Part shown: positions 16,915 to 26,431 of the stretch, in pieces
Position numbering within the stretch: the first letter of the stretch is position 1
How the letters are laid out: each line of letters starts with the position of its first letter
Source: Nitrobium sp046350935
GTDB lineage: Bacteria > Nitrospirota > Thermodesulfovibrionia > Thermodesulfovibrionales > Dissulfurispiraceae
Length of the DNA stretch: 64,000 nucleotides
Assembly (NCBI GenBank): GCA_046350935.1
Contig: JAXLZK010000003.1
Coordinates: forward strand, 1-64,000
Reading direction: 5' to 3'
Program-made: the position numbers and the translations under genes
Notes under the pieces: generated by a model
What the model was told of the DNA's origin: nothing
The model's input: the letters and a program-made list of their open reading frames with translations, nothing else
Database searches by the model: none

Positions 16915-17911
16915 ACTCCGGTATTTTAACATTCCGCAGAAATTCCGCGCTTACTTCGGGAACGAGGGGATTGATGAACATCCCGGTGCCGAGTTCGAAG
17001 CCGGAAGTCATTGCGACGCGGGGTATGACGGTCAGGTACCAGTGGATGTATTCGGAGCCGGCCTGGGAGGGCCTCCCCGATTTGATGACGTAGTTGAAAT
17101 CGGGATTGACCAGTCCGTGGTAAATTTTGGAAAGCACCGTCTTCAGGTGCAGGGCCAGGTCATCGGTCTCCTCCGGGCTGACCGTGCCGAAGGAGCCGGA
17201 GTGCCTCTTGGGAAAGATCCAGATATGAAAGGGAGAGACGGCGGCGTACGGGACAAAGGAGACGAAATGGTCGGTGTTCATCAGGACCCGCGTCCCGTCG
17301 GAGAGTTCGTCGGCGATCGTCCTGCACTGCACGCATTCCCCCGTATCGTCGAAAAAACGCATTGCCCCCTCGATTCTGTCCCTGACCTGATGGGGGGTGA
17401 TGGGTATCCCCGCGAGCTGTGAGAGGGGGTGGTCGATGGCGGTGCCGGAGACGGCGCCGCTGTTTTTGAAGAGAATGACATGCTCGATCCGGGGATCTCG
17501 ATACGCTTCGAGAAAGCGGTTCCGGTAGGCATGGAGGATGTCCCGCACCTGATCAGAAGGCATGGTCGCGATGGTAAGGTTATGGGCGGGCGTCTCGATG
17601 ATGACCTCGTGCGACCCCACGGCGTTGATGCTCCTTTTCATCCCGGAGCTGGAGCGGATCTTGTCCCCCTCCTTCGAGAGGATGGAAAACTTGTTCAGGA
17701 CCACCCGCACTTTCCAGGCGCCTCCGTCGTGAATCCGGTATCTCTCGTCAGGGGTCCTGGCCTCGTTTCCCGGGCAGAAGGGGCAGGTCTCGACGAATTC
17801 GGGATGTCTTTTTTTCTCCCGCGGCCCGATGAAATCCTCGGGTTTTTTCCCTTTTTCCTTCGCGATGATTACCCATTCTCTCGATATCATGTTCAGACGC
17901 AGCTCAGGCAT
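16904..17911 (-). CDS. galT: Galactose-1-phosphate uridylyltransferase family protein
   Basis: A 335-residue HIT-superfamily protein. It has the zinc motif CPFCPGNE near residue 43, a second CxxC (CVQC) near 201 and the active-site strand SPFHIWIFPKRH near 233. The reaction would be exchange of UMP between UDP-glucose and galactose-1-phosphate. The active-site segment differs from the classical HPHGQ, as in many bacterial and archaeal relatives, so ADP-glucose phosphorylase-type activity is possible. Ribosome site GAGGAGGG. Its stop overlaps the response-regulator start. Confidence 0.85.
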   Translation of the reverse strand: MPELRLNMISREWVIIAKEKGKKPEDFIGPREKKRHPEFVETCPFCPGNEARTPDERYRIHDGGAWKVRVVLNKFSILSKEGDKIRSSSGMKRSINAVGSHEVIIETPAHNLTIATMPSDQVRDILHAYRNRFLEAYRDPRIEHVILFKNSGAVSGTAIDHPLSQLAGIPITPHQVRDRIEGAMRFFDDTGECVQCRTIADELSDGTRVLMNTDHFVSFVPYAAVSPFHIWIFPKRHSGSFGTVSPEETDDLALHLKTVLSKIYHGLVNPDFNYVIKSGRPSQAGSEYIHWYLTVIPRVAMTSGFELGTGMFINPLVPEVSAEFLRNVKIPEYGR

Positions 17912-18018
17912 TTTCCCTCCTCATCGTCGTACGAAATGTATACATAGTAGCATAATCCCCCCACGGTAGGGTGCATCTGTCCCTCGCTGATACGCTTTTC
18001 TGAAAAAAGCCCCTTTCG

Positions 18019-18027
18019 TGCTATAGT
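18019..18027 (+). promoter_or_regulatory. Extended -10 promoter of the SprT-like gene
   Basis: TGC-TATAGT ends 5 nt before ATG 18033, so transcription should start at or next to the start codon. There is no good -35 and no ribosome site, consistent with a leaderless mRNA. Confidence 0.55.
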
Positions 18028-18032
18028 TACGG

Positions 18033-18731
18033 ATGCCCGGTTCGCCCCGAAGACAAGGGCAGGCCCAGCCCGATCTTTTCGCCGCGCAGAGCAGCGAATC
18101 CCTCGCCGCGTTTCTGGCTGCGGCGGTGGGGCGGCCTGTCGTACTCACCCTCACCGACAACTCCACCAGTATGCTCTCCGTACGGAAAAAGGAGGGGGAG
18201 CTGTTTATCAGGATGCACCGCATGTTCCTTGCTGCTGATGAGGCTGTTCTTGTGGAAATGTGCGGCTTTATCAAGGGGAGGAGGGGGCAGATGCCCCTGT
18301 TCAGGGACTTCGTCCGGAGGAACCGCCATACGATCAGGAGCGCTCCCCCCAAAAGAGTGAGGGTGCTTTCCCAGGGCAGATTCCATAACCTCAGGAGCCT
18401 GTTCGATGAGATCAACAGTGAGTATTTCGAAGGAAGGATCGCCTCCTCGGTCACCTGGGGAGCGCGGAGCGGCAGGCATGCGGTGCGGAAGAGGACTTTG
18501 GGAAGCTACAGCAGCCGTACGGACCTCATACGGATCCATCCCGTCCTCGACCGGAAGGATGTCCCCGTCTATTACCTAAAATTCGTCCTCTACCATGAGA
18601 TGCTCCACGCCGACATGGGGGTGGGGGAGAGGAACGGACGCCGGACGGTGCATACGAAGGAGTTCAGGAGGAGGGAGCGCCTGTTCAGCGAATACGACAG
18701 GGCGGCGGCGTGGGAGCGGAAGTGCCGGTAA
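18033..18731 (+). CDS. SprT-like zinc metalloprotease-fold protein
   Basis: A 232-residue protein whose C-terminal half has a SprT/WLM-type metal site, YHEMLHADMG (HExxH near residue 189), followed by a further His (HTKEFRRRE near 209). The N-terminal half has no clear motif. SprT-like proteins act on DNA-protein crosslinks or are uncharacterised in bacteria. The start codon follows an extended -10 box by 5 nt with no ribosome site, suggesting leaderless translation. Confidence 0.75.
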   Translation: MPGSPRRQGQAQPDLFAAQSSESLAAFLAAAVGRPVVLTLTDNSTSMLSVRKKEGELFIRMHRMFLAADEAVLVEMCGFIKGRRGQMPLFRDFVRRNRHTIRSAPPKRVRVLSQGRFHNLRSLFDEINSEYFEGRIASSVTWGARSGRHAVRKRTLGSYSSRTDLIRIHPVLDRKDVPVYYLKFVLYHEMLHADMGVGERNGRRTVHTKEFRRRERLFSEYDRAAAWERKCR

Positions 18732-18737
18732 AAAAAT

Positions 18738-18767
18738 GCCCCCGCAGACGGTAAAGCCGGCGGGGGC
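18738..18767 (-). terminator. Terminator of the HU gene
   Basis: An 8-bp GC stem (GCCCCCGC with GCGGGGGC) is followed, on the - strand, by a U run from the A tract at 18730-18736. It may also serve the convergent SprT-like gene. Confidence 0.85.
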
Positions 18768-18809
18768 TTGAGCGCTCGTATCTATCCTTCGGATGCCGTC
18801 GGCCGGACC

Positions 18810-19082
18810 CTATTGGACAGCGTCTTTCAAGGCTTTGCCCGCGGTGAACTTCGGTGCCTTCGAGGCCTTGATCTTGATGGCTTCGCCGGTCCTCGGGTTG
18901 CGTCCTTTCCGTGCTTTCCTCTTTGAAATGGAGAAGGTTCCGAATCCGACCAGTGTCACCTTGTTGCCCTTCTTCAGCGTCTTTTTCACTCCGTCGATGA
19001 GAGAGTCGAGGGCCTTTCCTGCAGCAGCTTTTGAAATGCTTGCTTCTTTGGACATCTTGTCGATCAGCTCTGTTTTTGTCAT
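18810..19082 (-). CDS. hup: HU-family DNA-binding protein
   Basis: A 90-residue histone-like protein of canonical length. It has the HU signature GFGTFSISKRKARKGRNP, the DNA-binding beta-arm, and the dimerisation helices. It bends and compacts DNA as a dimer. It is a single-gene transcript with its own near-consensus promoter (19108-19136) and terminator (18738-18767). Confidence 0.97.
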   Translation of the reverse strand: MTKTELIDKMSKEASISKAAAGKALDSLIDGVKKTLKKGNKVTLVGFGTFSISKRKARKGRNPRTGEAIKIKASKAPKFTAGKALKDAVQ

Positions 19083-19107
19083 GCAGCTCCTCCTTTTTTA
19101 GTAGTAT

Positions 19108-19136
19108 AGTATACCCATAACCGCACCAACTATCAA
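19108..19136 (-). promoter_or_regulatory. Sigma-70-type promoter of the HU gene
   Basis: On the - strand, TTGATA, 17 nt, then TATACT. The start site would be about 18-20 nt before the ribosome site AAGGAGGAG of the HU gene. Confidence 0.8.
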
Positions 19137-19250
19137 TAGAAATCGCCCGGATGTGATAGAATAAAAACCGGCGGAAAAGAGCGCTGCATATTTCATGTAA
19201 AGAGGACCGGAAGAGGGGGAATCCCAGCGGAGGTCCGGTCAGGAGGTAGG

Positions 19251-19901
19251 ATGCTGCATCTCGGGGTCCTTGCATCGGGCCGCGGTTCGAACTTTCAGGC
19301 TATCGTGGATGCGATAGGGGCGGGAAGCCTTGCTGCCGAGGTGAAGCTCCTTATTGTCGATGTCCCCGACGCTTTTGCGATCGAACGCGCCAGGAGGCAT
19401 TCCATAGAGTTTCTGTATCTCGATCCGAAGGGGTTCCCCTCGAAAGACGCCTATTTCGCGCGGCTTGCTGAGGAGTTCGCAGGACGCGGGGTGGAGCTGG
19501 TTGTCCTTGCCGGGTTCATGCGCATCGTGAGAAAACCCCTCCTCGCCGCCTTCCCCAACAGGATCATGAATATCCATCCGGCGCTGCTGCCCTCTTTTCC
19601 GGGGCTCCATGGGCAGAAGCAAGCGGCGGAGTACGGGGCGCGGATCAGCGGATGCACCGTCCATTTTGTGGACGAGGGCATGGATACCGGGCCGGTGATC
19701 ATCCAGGCCGCGGTGCCCGTCTCCCCTGACGATACGGAGGAAACCCTTTCCGCCCGGATCCTGAAGCAGGAGCACCGGATATTCCCGGAGGCCATACGGT
19801 TGTTTGCGGAGGGAAAGCTGAAGGTGGAGGGCAGGGTCGTCAGGATCGAAGGGTATGGGGCCGGGGAGGATGCCGTCCTCATCAATCCGCCGCTCCCGTA
19901 A
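19251..19901 (+). CDS. purN: Phosphoribosylglycinamide formyltransferase
   Basis: A 216-residue enzyme that transfers a formyl group from 10-formyl-tetrahydrofolate to GAR in purine synthesis. Motifs are ASGRGSNFQAI at the N-terminus, the catalytic segment NIHPALLPSFPG (Asn and His near 104-106) and HFVDEGMDTG (Asp near 142). Length is normal. Ribosome site AGGAGG. It is followed after 18 bp by rsmD. Confidence 0.95.
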   Translation: MLHLGVLASGRGSNFQAIVDAIGAGSLAAEVKLLIVDVPDAFAIERARRHSIEFLYLDPKGFPSKDAYFARLAEEFAGRGVELVVLAGFMRIVRKPLLAAFPNRIMNIHPALLPSFPGLHGQKQAAEYGARISGCTVHFVDEGMDTGPVIIQAAVPVSPDDTEETLSARILKQEHRIFPEAIRLFAEGKLKVEGRVVRIEGYGAGEDAVLINPPLP

Positions 19902-19919
19902 AGGAGGAGCGGGCACAGT

Positions 19920-20489
19920 ATGAGAATATCAGGCGGAAGCGCCAAGGGAAGGAAGGTCGGCTCCCGGAAGGCCTTTCTCCGTAAGGGAGAAGATGCGGCA
20001 TTGCGTCCCACGTCCGCCAAAGTGCGGGAGGCGCTCTTCAACATTCTCGCGGCCGGGATCGGCGGCGCCGTGTTCCTCGACCTGTATGCCGGAACCGGGG
20101 CCGTGGGCATCGAGGCGCTGAGCAGGGGGGCGGAACGGACCCTCTTCGTCGAGAACAGCTCCCTTCGGGTGAACCTCATCAAAGACCTGATCGAGAGGTT
20201 CGGCTTCGGAGGAAGGGCCTCCGTCGTGAAGGAGGACGCCTCTCTCTTTCTGAAAAAGACGGAGGACCGCTTCGATATACTCTTTGTAGATCCTCCCTAC
20301 GAATCGGGGGAGCTGGAGACGATCCTTCCCCTCATTGCCGGAAGGGAGCTCCTGCGGGAAGGCGGGGTTGTCATTGTCGAGCATCCCTCCCGGAAAGTCC
20401 TCCCCTCGGCGTTCGGGTCTCTGGAGCGCGTGAAGGAGTACCGGTACGGGGATACCTCACTGAGCCTCTACCGGCACATGCAGTTGTAG
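19920..20489 (+). CDS. rsmD: 16S rRNA (guanine-966-N2)-methyltransferase
   Basis: A 189-residue class I methyltransferase. The SAM motif DLYAGTGAVGIEALSRGA and the catalytic DPPY (near 123) are both present, as is the N-terminal RISGG of the RsmD family. It methylates G966 of 16S rRNA. It sits directly before coaD, a common pairing in bacterial genomes. Confidence 0.95.
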   Translation: MRISGGSAKGRKVGSRKAFLRKGEDAALRPTSAKVREALFNILAAGIGGAVFLDLYAGTGAVGIEALSRGAERTLFVENSSLRVNLIKDLIERFGFGGRASVVKEDASLFLKKTEDRFDILFVDPPYESGELETILPLIAGRELLREGGVVIVEHPSRKVLPSAFGSLERVKEYRYGDTSLSLYRHMQL

Positions 20490-20551
20490 GAGCAGAGCAT
20501 CCGCCGGCGGCAGGACAGCCCCGGTATGCGGAACAACGGAAAGGATACGAT

Positions 20552-21028
20552 ATGAAACTGGCTATCTACCCGGGTACCTTCGACCCCGTGACGAACGGGC
20601 ATCTCGATCTCGTCAGGAGAGGGCTGCGGATCTTCGACGAGCTGATCATCGCGGTTGCCCTCAACCCCAGAAAACAGCCGCTGTTCGGCATAGAGGAGAG
20701 GCTTGCGCTCATCAGGGAATCGGTCAGGGGGTACGACGGTCTGAGGATCGAGTCTTTCGACGGCCTCTTGGTGGACTACGTGGCGGAGCGGGGCGGCACG
20801 GCGATCATCAGGGGCCTGCGCGCCGTTTCCGATTTCGAGTACGAGATGCAGATGGCGCTGATGAACAGGAGGATGGCGAACACAATCGAGACGGTCTTCA
20901 TGATGCCTTCCGAAGAGTACTCCTATCTCACCTCCACCATTGTCAGGGAGGTGGCTTCCTTCGGGGGCTCGGTGAAGGGGCTCGTCCCGGAAAAAGTGGA
21001 AGAGGCGCTGCGGAGGAGTCTGCACTGA
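20552..21028 (+). CDS. coaD: Phosphopantetheine adenylyltransferase
   Basis: A 158-residue enzyme that makes dephospho-CoA from ATP and 4'-phosphopantetheine. It has the nucleotidyl-transferase motif GTFDPVTNGHLD, the RGLRAVSDFEYE segment and the C-terminal YLTSTIVREVA motif. Length is standard. Ribosome site AAAGGA. It ends the purN-rsmD-coaD group. Confidence 0.97.
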   Translation: MKLAIYPGTFDPVTNGHLDLVRRGLRIFDELIIAVALNPRKQPLFGIEERLALIRESVRGYDGLRIESFDGLLVDYVAERGGTAIIRGLRAVSDFEYEMQMALMNRRMANTIETVFMMPSEEYSYLTSTIVREVASFGGSVKGLVPEKVEEALRRSLH

Positions 21029-21029
21029 C

Positions 21030-21050
21030 GAGGGGCATCATGCGCCCCTC
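21030..21050. terminator. Hairpin between convergent genes
   Basis: A 7-bp stem (GAGGGGC with GCCCCTC) between the coaD stop and the convergent peptidase stop. There is no long U tract, so it may be a weak bidirectional terminator. Confidence 0.55.
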
Positions 21051-21064
21051 CTCCGCCTCCCCGC

Positions 21065-22690
21065 TTACCTGATCTTCCCCAGCCTTCGCGCAAGGTCCGT
21101 TGTCTCGCGGAGGAGCTCCTCCACCTCATCCAGCCCCTTGTCCCAGAATCCTTTGCCGCCGATATCGACCCCCAGCTTCAGGAAGATGTTCCGGGGAGAA
21201 TCGGAGAGGCCCGCGGAGAGGAAGTCCTTCACCTTCCCGGTAAAGCGGGGGTCCCCTTTCACCGCGTTCTGGAGGGATTTCGAGATGAGCATGCCCCCGG
21301 CGTACGAATAGACGTAGAAGAAGGCGCGGATATGGCTCCAGTAAACCCACCAGTTTTCGGAGCCGGGGGACTGTTCCACTGCATCCCCCATGTAGGCAGC
21401 CATGTGCTTCCGGAAGAGAGCGCCGATCTCCTCCTTCGGGAGATACCCCTTCAGCCGGAAATCGTGGTGGAGCTCCTGCTCGAAGCGGTAGCACGCTACC
21501 TGCCGGAAGATAGTGGAGACATCGTCGTTGATCTTCTTCACCATGAGGGACAGGCGCAGCTCGTCGTCGGCTTTCCTGAGGATCTCCTGGAGCACGAAAT
21601 CCTCCATGAAGGTGCTCGCCACTTCGGCGGTGGACGTGGGGGTCCCGAAGTTCAGGGCGTTCTGCTTCTTTTTGATCAGCTCATTATTGATCCCGTGCCC
21701 CAGTTCATGGGCGAGGGTGAGGACGTCGTTCAGCGTATCGGTATGGTTGAGAAGGATATAGGTCGGCTGCGAAATGAGGTGATGGGCGCAGAAGGCGCCG
21801 CTCCCCTTGCCTTTGCGGGGATACACGTCGAACTGCCCGTTTGCGATGAAGCCGGAGAGGATCCCGGAGAATTCGGGATCGAGCCTCTTGAAAACGCGGT
21901 CCACCAGCCGGAGGGATTCGGCGTGGGAATACTTTTTCCCGAGATCTCCGTATTCCACGTTCCGTTCATGGTACCTCAGTCTCTTTACCCCCAGGAGCCT
22001 GGCTTTGAGCTCGTAGAACCGCGCGGGGATGCCGAACCGGTTTGCCACGGCCCCGACGAGGGTGTCCACCACCTCGCTGTCGACATCGTCATTGATATGC
22101 CGGGAGAGGTCGGGACGGGTGATTTTCCGCAGCTCGTCGTCGGTCTTCTTGTTGGCGAGGATGGAGTTGAGCTCCGCCTCGGCCGTATCGGAGTGCTTCA
22201 GGAGGATCTCGTTGAAGGCCCCTGCCGCGGAGTCCCGGACCCTCTTCTCCCTGCTGTTCATGAGGCTCAACAGCTCGGAGAAATTCTTCGTTCCCTTTTT
22301 CCCGTCCTCCTGGAAGACGGTCCTTTCCTCCTTCGCCAGGAAGCCCGACGTCATCCGGACCCAGTAGGAATACGANNNNNNNNNNNNNNNNNNNNNNNNN
22401 NNNNNNNNNNNNNNNNNNNNNNNNNNNNNNNNNNNNNNNNNNNNNNNNNNNNNNNNNNNNNNNNNNNNNNNNNNNCCCTCATCCCCGTCGGTCCCGCAGC
22501 GGCGCACCCACTCTTCGTACTCATCGAGGGCCTGCCGGAGCACCGGGGGGGCTTCGAGGTAATCCTTCCTGTCTTTCCACTTGTTGATGAACGCGTAGCT
22601 CTTCTGCTCGACGACCTTCCTCGCCTTCTCCATCTGCGGGTCATCATCGCCTTTGAAAAGCGGGGCAAGGTTCCAGACTGTTTTCTTCAT
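21065..22690 (-). CDS. M3-family oligoendopeptidase (interrupted by assembly gap)
   Basis: A zinc oligopeptidase of the PepF/M3B family. The start is ATG 22690 (MKKTVWNLAPLF), with AGGAGA about 9 nt upstream. The catalytic motif LAHELGHGINNE (HExxH) is near the middle of the C-terminal half, with a downstream Glu in EVASTFMEDF. A 100-N gap at 22376-22475 removes part of the N-terminal helical domain. With that caveat the frame reads through. It would degrade short cytoplasmic peptides. Confidence 0.9.
   Translation of the reverse strand: MKKTVWNLAPLFKGDDDPQMEKARKVVEQKSYAFINKWKDRKDYLEAPPVLRQALDEYEEWVRRCGTDGDEXXXXXXXXXXXXXXXXXXXXXXXXXXXXXXXXXXSYSYWVRMTSGFLAKEERTVFQEDGKKGTKNFSELLSLMNSREKRVRDSAAGAFNEILLKHSDTAEAELNSILANKKTDDELRKITRPDLSRHINDDVDSEVVDTLVGAVANRFGIPARFYELKARLLGVKRLRYHERNVEYGDLGKKYSHAESLRLVDRVFKRLDPEFSGILSGFIANGQFDVYPRKGKGSGAFCAHHLISQPTYILLNHTDTLNDVLTLAHELGHGINNELIKKKQNALNFGTPTSTAEVASTFMEDFVLQEILRKADDELRLSLMVKKINDDVSTIFRQVACYRFEQELHHDFRLKGYLPKEEIGALFRKHMAAYMGDAVEQSPGSENWWVYWSHIRAFFYVYSYAGGMLISKSLQNAVKGDPRFTGKVKDFLSAGLSDSPRNIFLKLGVDIGGKGFWDKGLDEVEELLRETTDLARRLGKIR
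22376..22475. other. Assembly gap (100 N)
   Basis: 100 undetermined bases inside the M3 peptidase gene. The flanking sequences do not repeat each other, unlike the gap at 42679-42778. Confidence 0.99.
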
Positions 22691-23147
22691 CCGTATGTAT
22701 CTCCTTTGCGGGGAATGGGAATGGCGAGCAGAAACGGTGCGCAGGCACACCCTCATGAACTGTCCGATCCTTTCTCTATCTAATTGTAGCAAAAGACCGG
22801 GGGAGACAGAAAGAGACCGAACAAGACAGAAAAGAGAAAGCGACAATCTCTTGACTTCCCCTGTATTTGTTCCTTTTCTCTTGTTTTTTTGTTTTTGTTT
22901 TTTTTTGTTAAAATAGAAGCGAATGCCCGACAAATAAGCAGGGCGGGATCGGGTATAAAATTCCCCGGTGTGGCATCCGCAGGAAAAGAAAGAGGCTGGA
23001 CGTAAGAGGAAGCACTAAAAAATTCGTAAAAAACGGAAGGGCCCCAGAGGACTGTTGCACGGGCAGGTGGAGCCGGAGTGTCCGAAGTGACGCGGCCGGA
23101 CGGTTCAGGATGCTCTATCGTCCGGCTTGCGGAAGAGGGTTTCCTCA
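22691..23147. other. Divergent intergenic region with T-rich tract
   Basis: About 456 bp between divergent genes. It holds a 27-nt run made almost only of T and G (22881-22907) and an 8-bp hairpin (GCCGGACG at 23095-23102 with CGTCCGGC at 23119-23126) just before the GGDEF-EAL gene. I see no convincing gene, and no promoter with both boxes. Confidence 0.5.
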
Positions 23148-25941
23148 ATGAAGAACAGAGCGTATACTATTACGTTTCTTGTGCTCCTTGGTGTTTTCTT
23201 TCTCGATGCCACTACGCCCCTGGGGGCCGCGGAGTGGCTGCTCTACCTCCTCCCTGTCATTTTTCTCTCCCGCTATGGAAGTAGACCATACCTCATTATT
23301 TTTCTTGCCATCATCACTCTCCTTATCATCGCAGGGCTCTTTCTCTCTCCTCAGGACATGGGCAGGTCCCTTGGAGCCCTGAATCGCATCGGGTTCATAT
23401 GCATCCTATGGGCTGTTTCCCTTGTGTATCAGCAAGGGAAGGAGTCTGCATTACGACTCAGGAATGCGAACAGGACACTCAGGGAACGTGAAGCGTCCCT
23501 CCGGCAGACCGCCACGCGTTTATCGCTCGCCCAGGAAGCGGGGCAGGTGGGGGTATTTGACTGGGACATGACCACGAACAATGTTTTTTGGACGCCGGAG
23601 ATGGAAGCTATTTTCGATCTTCCACAGGGTGCATTTGAGAATCGCTATGAGGGATGGGCGAAGAGAGTCCACCCGGACGATCTACCCCGGGTTGAGGCAC
23701 TGCTTGCCGAGTGGATGCAGTCGGACCGGGCTGAGGAGCAATGGGAATATCGCTTCCTGCGTAAGGGGGAGGAGCGGTGGATGACGGCGCGGGGCAGGAT
23801 TTTCCGTGATCCGGGGGGAAAGCCGGTCCGGATGATCGGCACAAACCTGGACGTTACCGAGCGCAAGCGGGCCGAAGAGTCGCTGAAGTTGAGCGAAGAA
23901 AAGCTCCAGTACGCGGTGCAGGCGGCGCAAGTGGGAATATGGGACCTGAACGTGACGGATCACACTGCCTGGCGCTCGCTGCAGCATGACGAGATATTCG
24001 GCTATCACCGGCTTTTGCCCAAATGGACCTACGAGATGTTTCTCGACCATGTTCTACCCGGGGAACGGGCCGAGGTGGACGCATTGTTCAGGCGTGCCGT
24101 TGAGGGGAGGACTGAATGGAATTTCGAATGCAGGATACGCCGCACCGAGCGAAATCCGCTGGATATGGGCACAAGGAATACCTTTTGTGGACAGCAGAGG
24201 CACTCTCGCGCGGTTAAGGGGCATTGTGCAGGACATCACCGAGCGCAAGCGGGCGGAAGAGGCGCTGAAGAGAAGCGAAGCACTTCTCAGAGAAACGCAA
24301 AGGCTCTCGAAAGTGGGAGGATGGGAATTGGATGTCTCCTCGGGGAAGATTGCCTGGACCGAAGAGGTCTATCGGATCTACGGGGTCCCGAAAGACTTCG
24401 AGACGGGTAACATTCCTGCGGCTATGTCCTTTTATCACCCGGATTCTCTCCCCCTCCTGGAAGAGGCTTTTGCGAAGGCGCTGGAGCAGGGAGAGCCCTA
24501 CGATCTGGAGCTCAAATTCATCAACGCACAGGGAGAACACCTCTGGGTCAGGACAGTGGGAAACCCGATCCGCGACAATGGAAGAGCAGTACGTATCTCG
24601 GGAAACATCATGGACATTACCGAGCAGAAGCGAATGGAGGAAGAGATAAGACACTTGGCCCACCATGACTCCCTGACGGGCCTGCCGAACCGCCTCCTGT
24701 TCATGGATATCCTCCGTAAAGAACTGGCGCATGCACACCGAAGCCGGAAGAAGCTGGCTGTCTTTTTCCTGGATCTGGACCGCTTCAAATACATAAACGA
24801 CACCTTGGGCCATGATGTGGGCGACAGGCTCTTGAAGAAAGTGGCCTCTCGTCTGAGGGCCAGTGTGCGGGAGTCGGACACCGTATCCCGTACCGGGGGC
24901 GATGAGTTCAACATCCTTCTAACGGATCTTACCCATGCCGGGGACATCGTCACGGTGGCCCGGAACATCCTGCATGCCTTCCTGGTGCCCTGCTGGATCA
25001 ACGGACACGAACTGCACGTCGCCATAAGCATGGGGATCAGCATCTACCCCGACGATGCGCAGGATAGCGAAACATTGTTGAAGAACGCCGACATCGCCCT
25101 GTACCATACCAAAGGACACGGGGGCAACAACTACCAGTTCTATGATGCGTCGATGAACATCCACACCCTCGAACGCGTTCGGCTGGAGCACCATTTACGG
25201 CAGTCACTGACAAGGGAGGAACTGATGGTGTATTACCAGCCCCAGTTTTCGACCGATACCCGTCGGGTAGTCTGTGCCGAGGCCCTGGTCCGCTGGGAGC
25301 ATCCCGAGCTGGGCATTCTTGATCCCATCCGGTTCATCCCTCTGGCCGAGGAAACGGGGTTCATCATCTCCATTGATGAATGGGTGCTGAGAGAGGCCTG
25401 TGCGCAGTTCCGGCAGTGGCAGCAGGAGGGATACCCTGATCTCTGCGTCACCGTAAACCTCTCGGCAAAGCAGTTCAAGAAGAGCGACCTTGCGGAGAAG
25501 ATCGCCCAGATACTCAAGGAGACCGGACTTGCCCCCCGCCACCTCAACCTTGAGATCACCGAAAGTATTGCCATGGAGGACCTGGAGCATACCATTCCCC
25601 TCCTGCGCCGGCTCGTGGGCATGGGGATCGGCATCTCCATCGATGATTTCGGCACCGGCTACTCCTCGCTGAGCTATCTGAAGAGGCTGCCGGTCAACAA
25701 ACTGAAGATCGACCAGTCCTTTGTGCGGGATATTGCCACCGACCCCGACGACCGGAGCATCATCAAGGCGATCACCGCGCTTGCCCAAAGCATGCGGCTC
25801 GGCGTCATTGCCGAAGGAGTAGAGACGGAAGAACAGCTGGAGTTCCTCAGGGCAGCGGGCTGCCGGGAGGCTCAGGGCTATCTCTTCAGCCGTCCCCTTC
25901 CTCCCGGGGAGTTCAAGGCGCTGGTTGCCGATGGTAAATAG
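23148..25941 (+). pseudogene. PAS-GGDEF-EAL cyclic-di-GMP protein with a frameshift
   Basis: Reconstructed length is about 930 residues: N-terminal membrane helices (about 5-95), three PAS domains, a GGDEF domain (RTGGDEFN intact) and an EAL domain (EALVRWEHP intact). The frame breaks near 24150: the second PAS reads ECRIRRTE in one frame, and continues EIRWIWAQG in the next (codons from 24151). One extra base or two missing bases would explain it. It could be a sequencing error or a true inactivation; the downstream part could not be made without its sensor. Role would be synthesis and/or hydrolysis of c-di-GMP. Start 23148 follows GAGGG. Confidence 0.85.
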
Positions 25942-26061
25942 CTGCACGGCCTCTTTCAGTCGCTCCTCTCTGCTTTCTTCCGCCTTTACTTGCCTGCAGA
26001 GAGGCGACTCTGTTACAGTGTCGGCTTACCATCAAGATCATTAAAAGAAAGGGGTGCCGGT

Positions 26062-26376
26062 ATGTCGGAGTTCAGGGAAGTGACGGTGATCAGGGAGGCG
26101 AATGTCTATTTCGAGGGGAAGGTGACGAGCAGGACGGTCCTCTTCGACGACGGCTCGAAGAAGACCCTCGGGGTGATGCTGCCGGGAGAGTACGAATTCG
26201 GTACCGCTGACAGGGAGCTCATGGAGATCCTGTCGGGAGAGCTCGAAGTGCTCCTTCCCGGAGAGGCGGAATGGCGGAAGGTGGAGGGCGGGGAGTCCTT
26301 TGAGGTGGCCGGCAACTCCCGGTTCAGTCTCCGGATCAGGAAGCTCACCGATTATTGCTGTTCTTTTATAAAGTAG
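26062..26376 (+). CDS. ppnP: Pyrimidine/purine nucleoside phosphorylase
   Basis: A 104-residue cupin-fold protein of the PpnP (YaiE, formerly DUF1255) family. Motifs are NVYFEGKVTSRTV, the central TLGVMLPGEYEF and the cupin strand ELEVLLPG followed by the F-V-GNSRF segment. The E. coli member phosphorolyses several nucleosides. Start 26062 follows AAAGGGG-like sequence; an in-frame start at 25990 is less likely because it lies outside the conserved domain. Confidence 0.92.
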   Translation: MSEFREVTVIREANVYFEGKVTSRTVLFDDGSKKTLGVMLPGEYEFGTADRELMEILSGELEVLLPGEAEWRKVEGGESFEVAGNSRFSLRIRKLTDYCCSFIK

Positions 26377-26431
26377 GGAAGAAGACGGGGTGCTCCCCTT
26401 CCCCGAAGGTCCCCCGGGAAGGTCAATGGGT

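Noticed and set aside
19283..19292. GGTTCGAA sequence like a tRNA T-loop
   Set aside because: It lies inside purN and no cloverleaf can be drawn around it.
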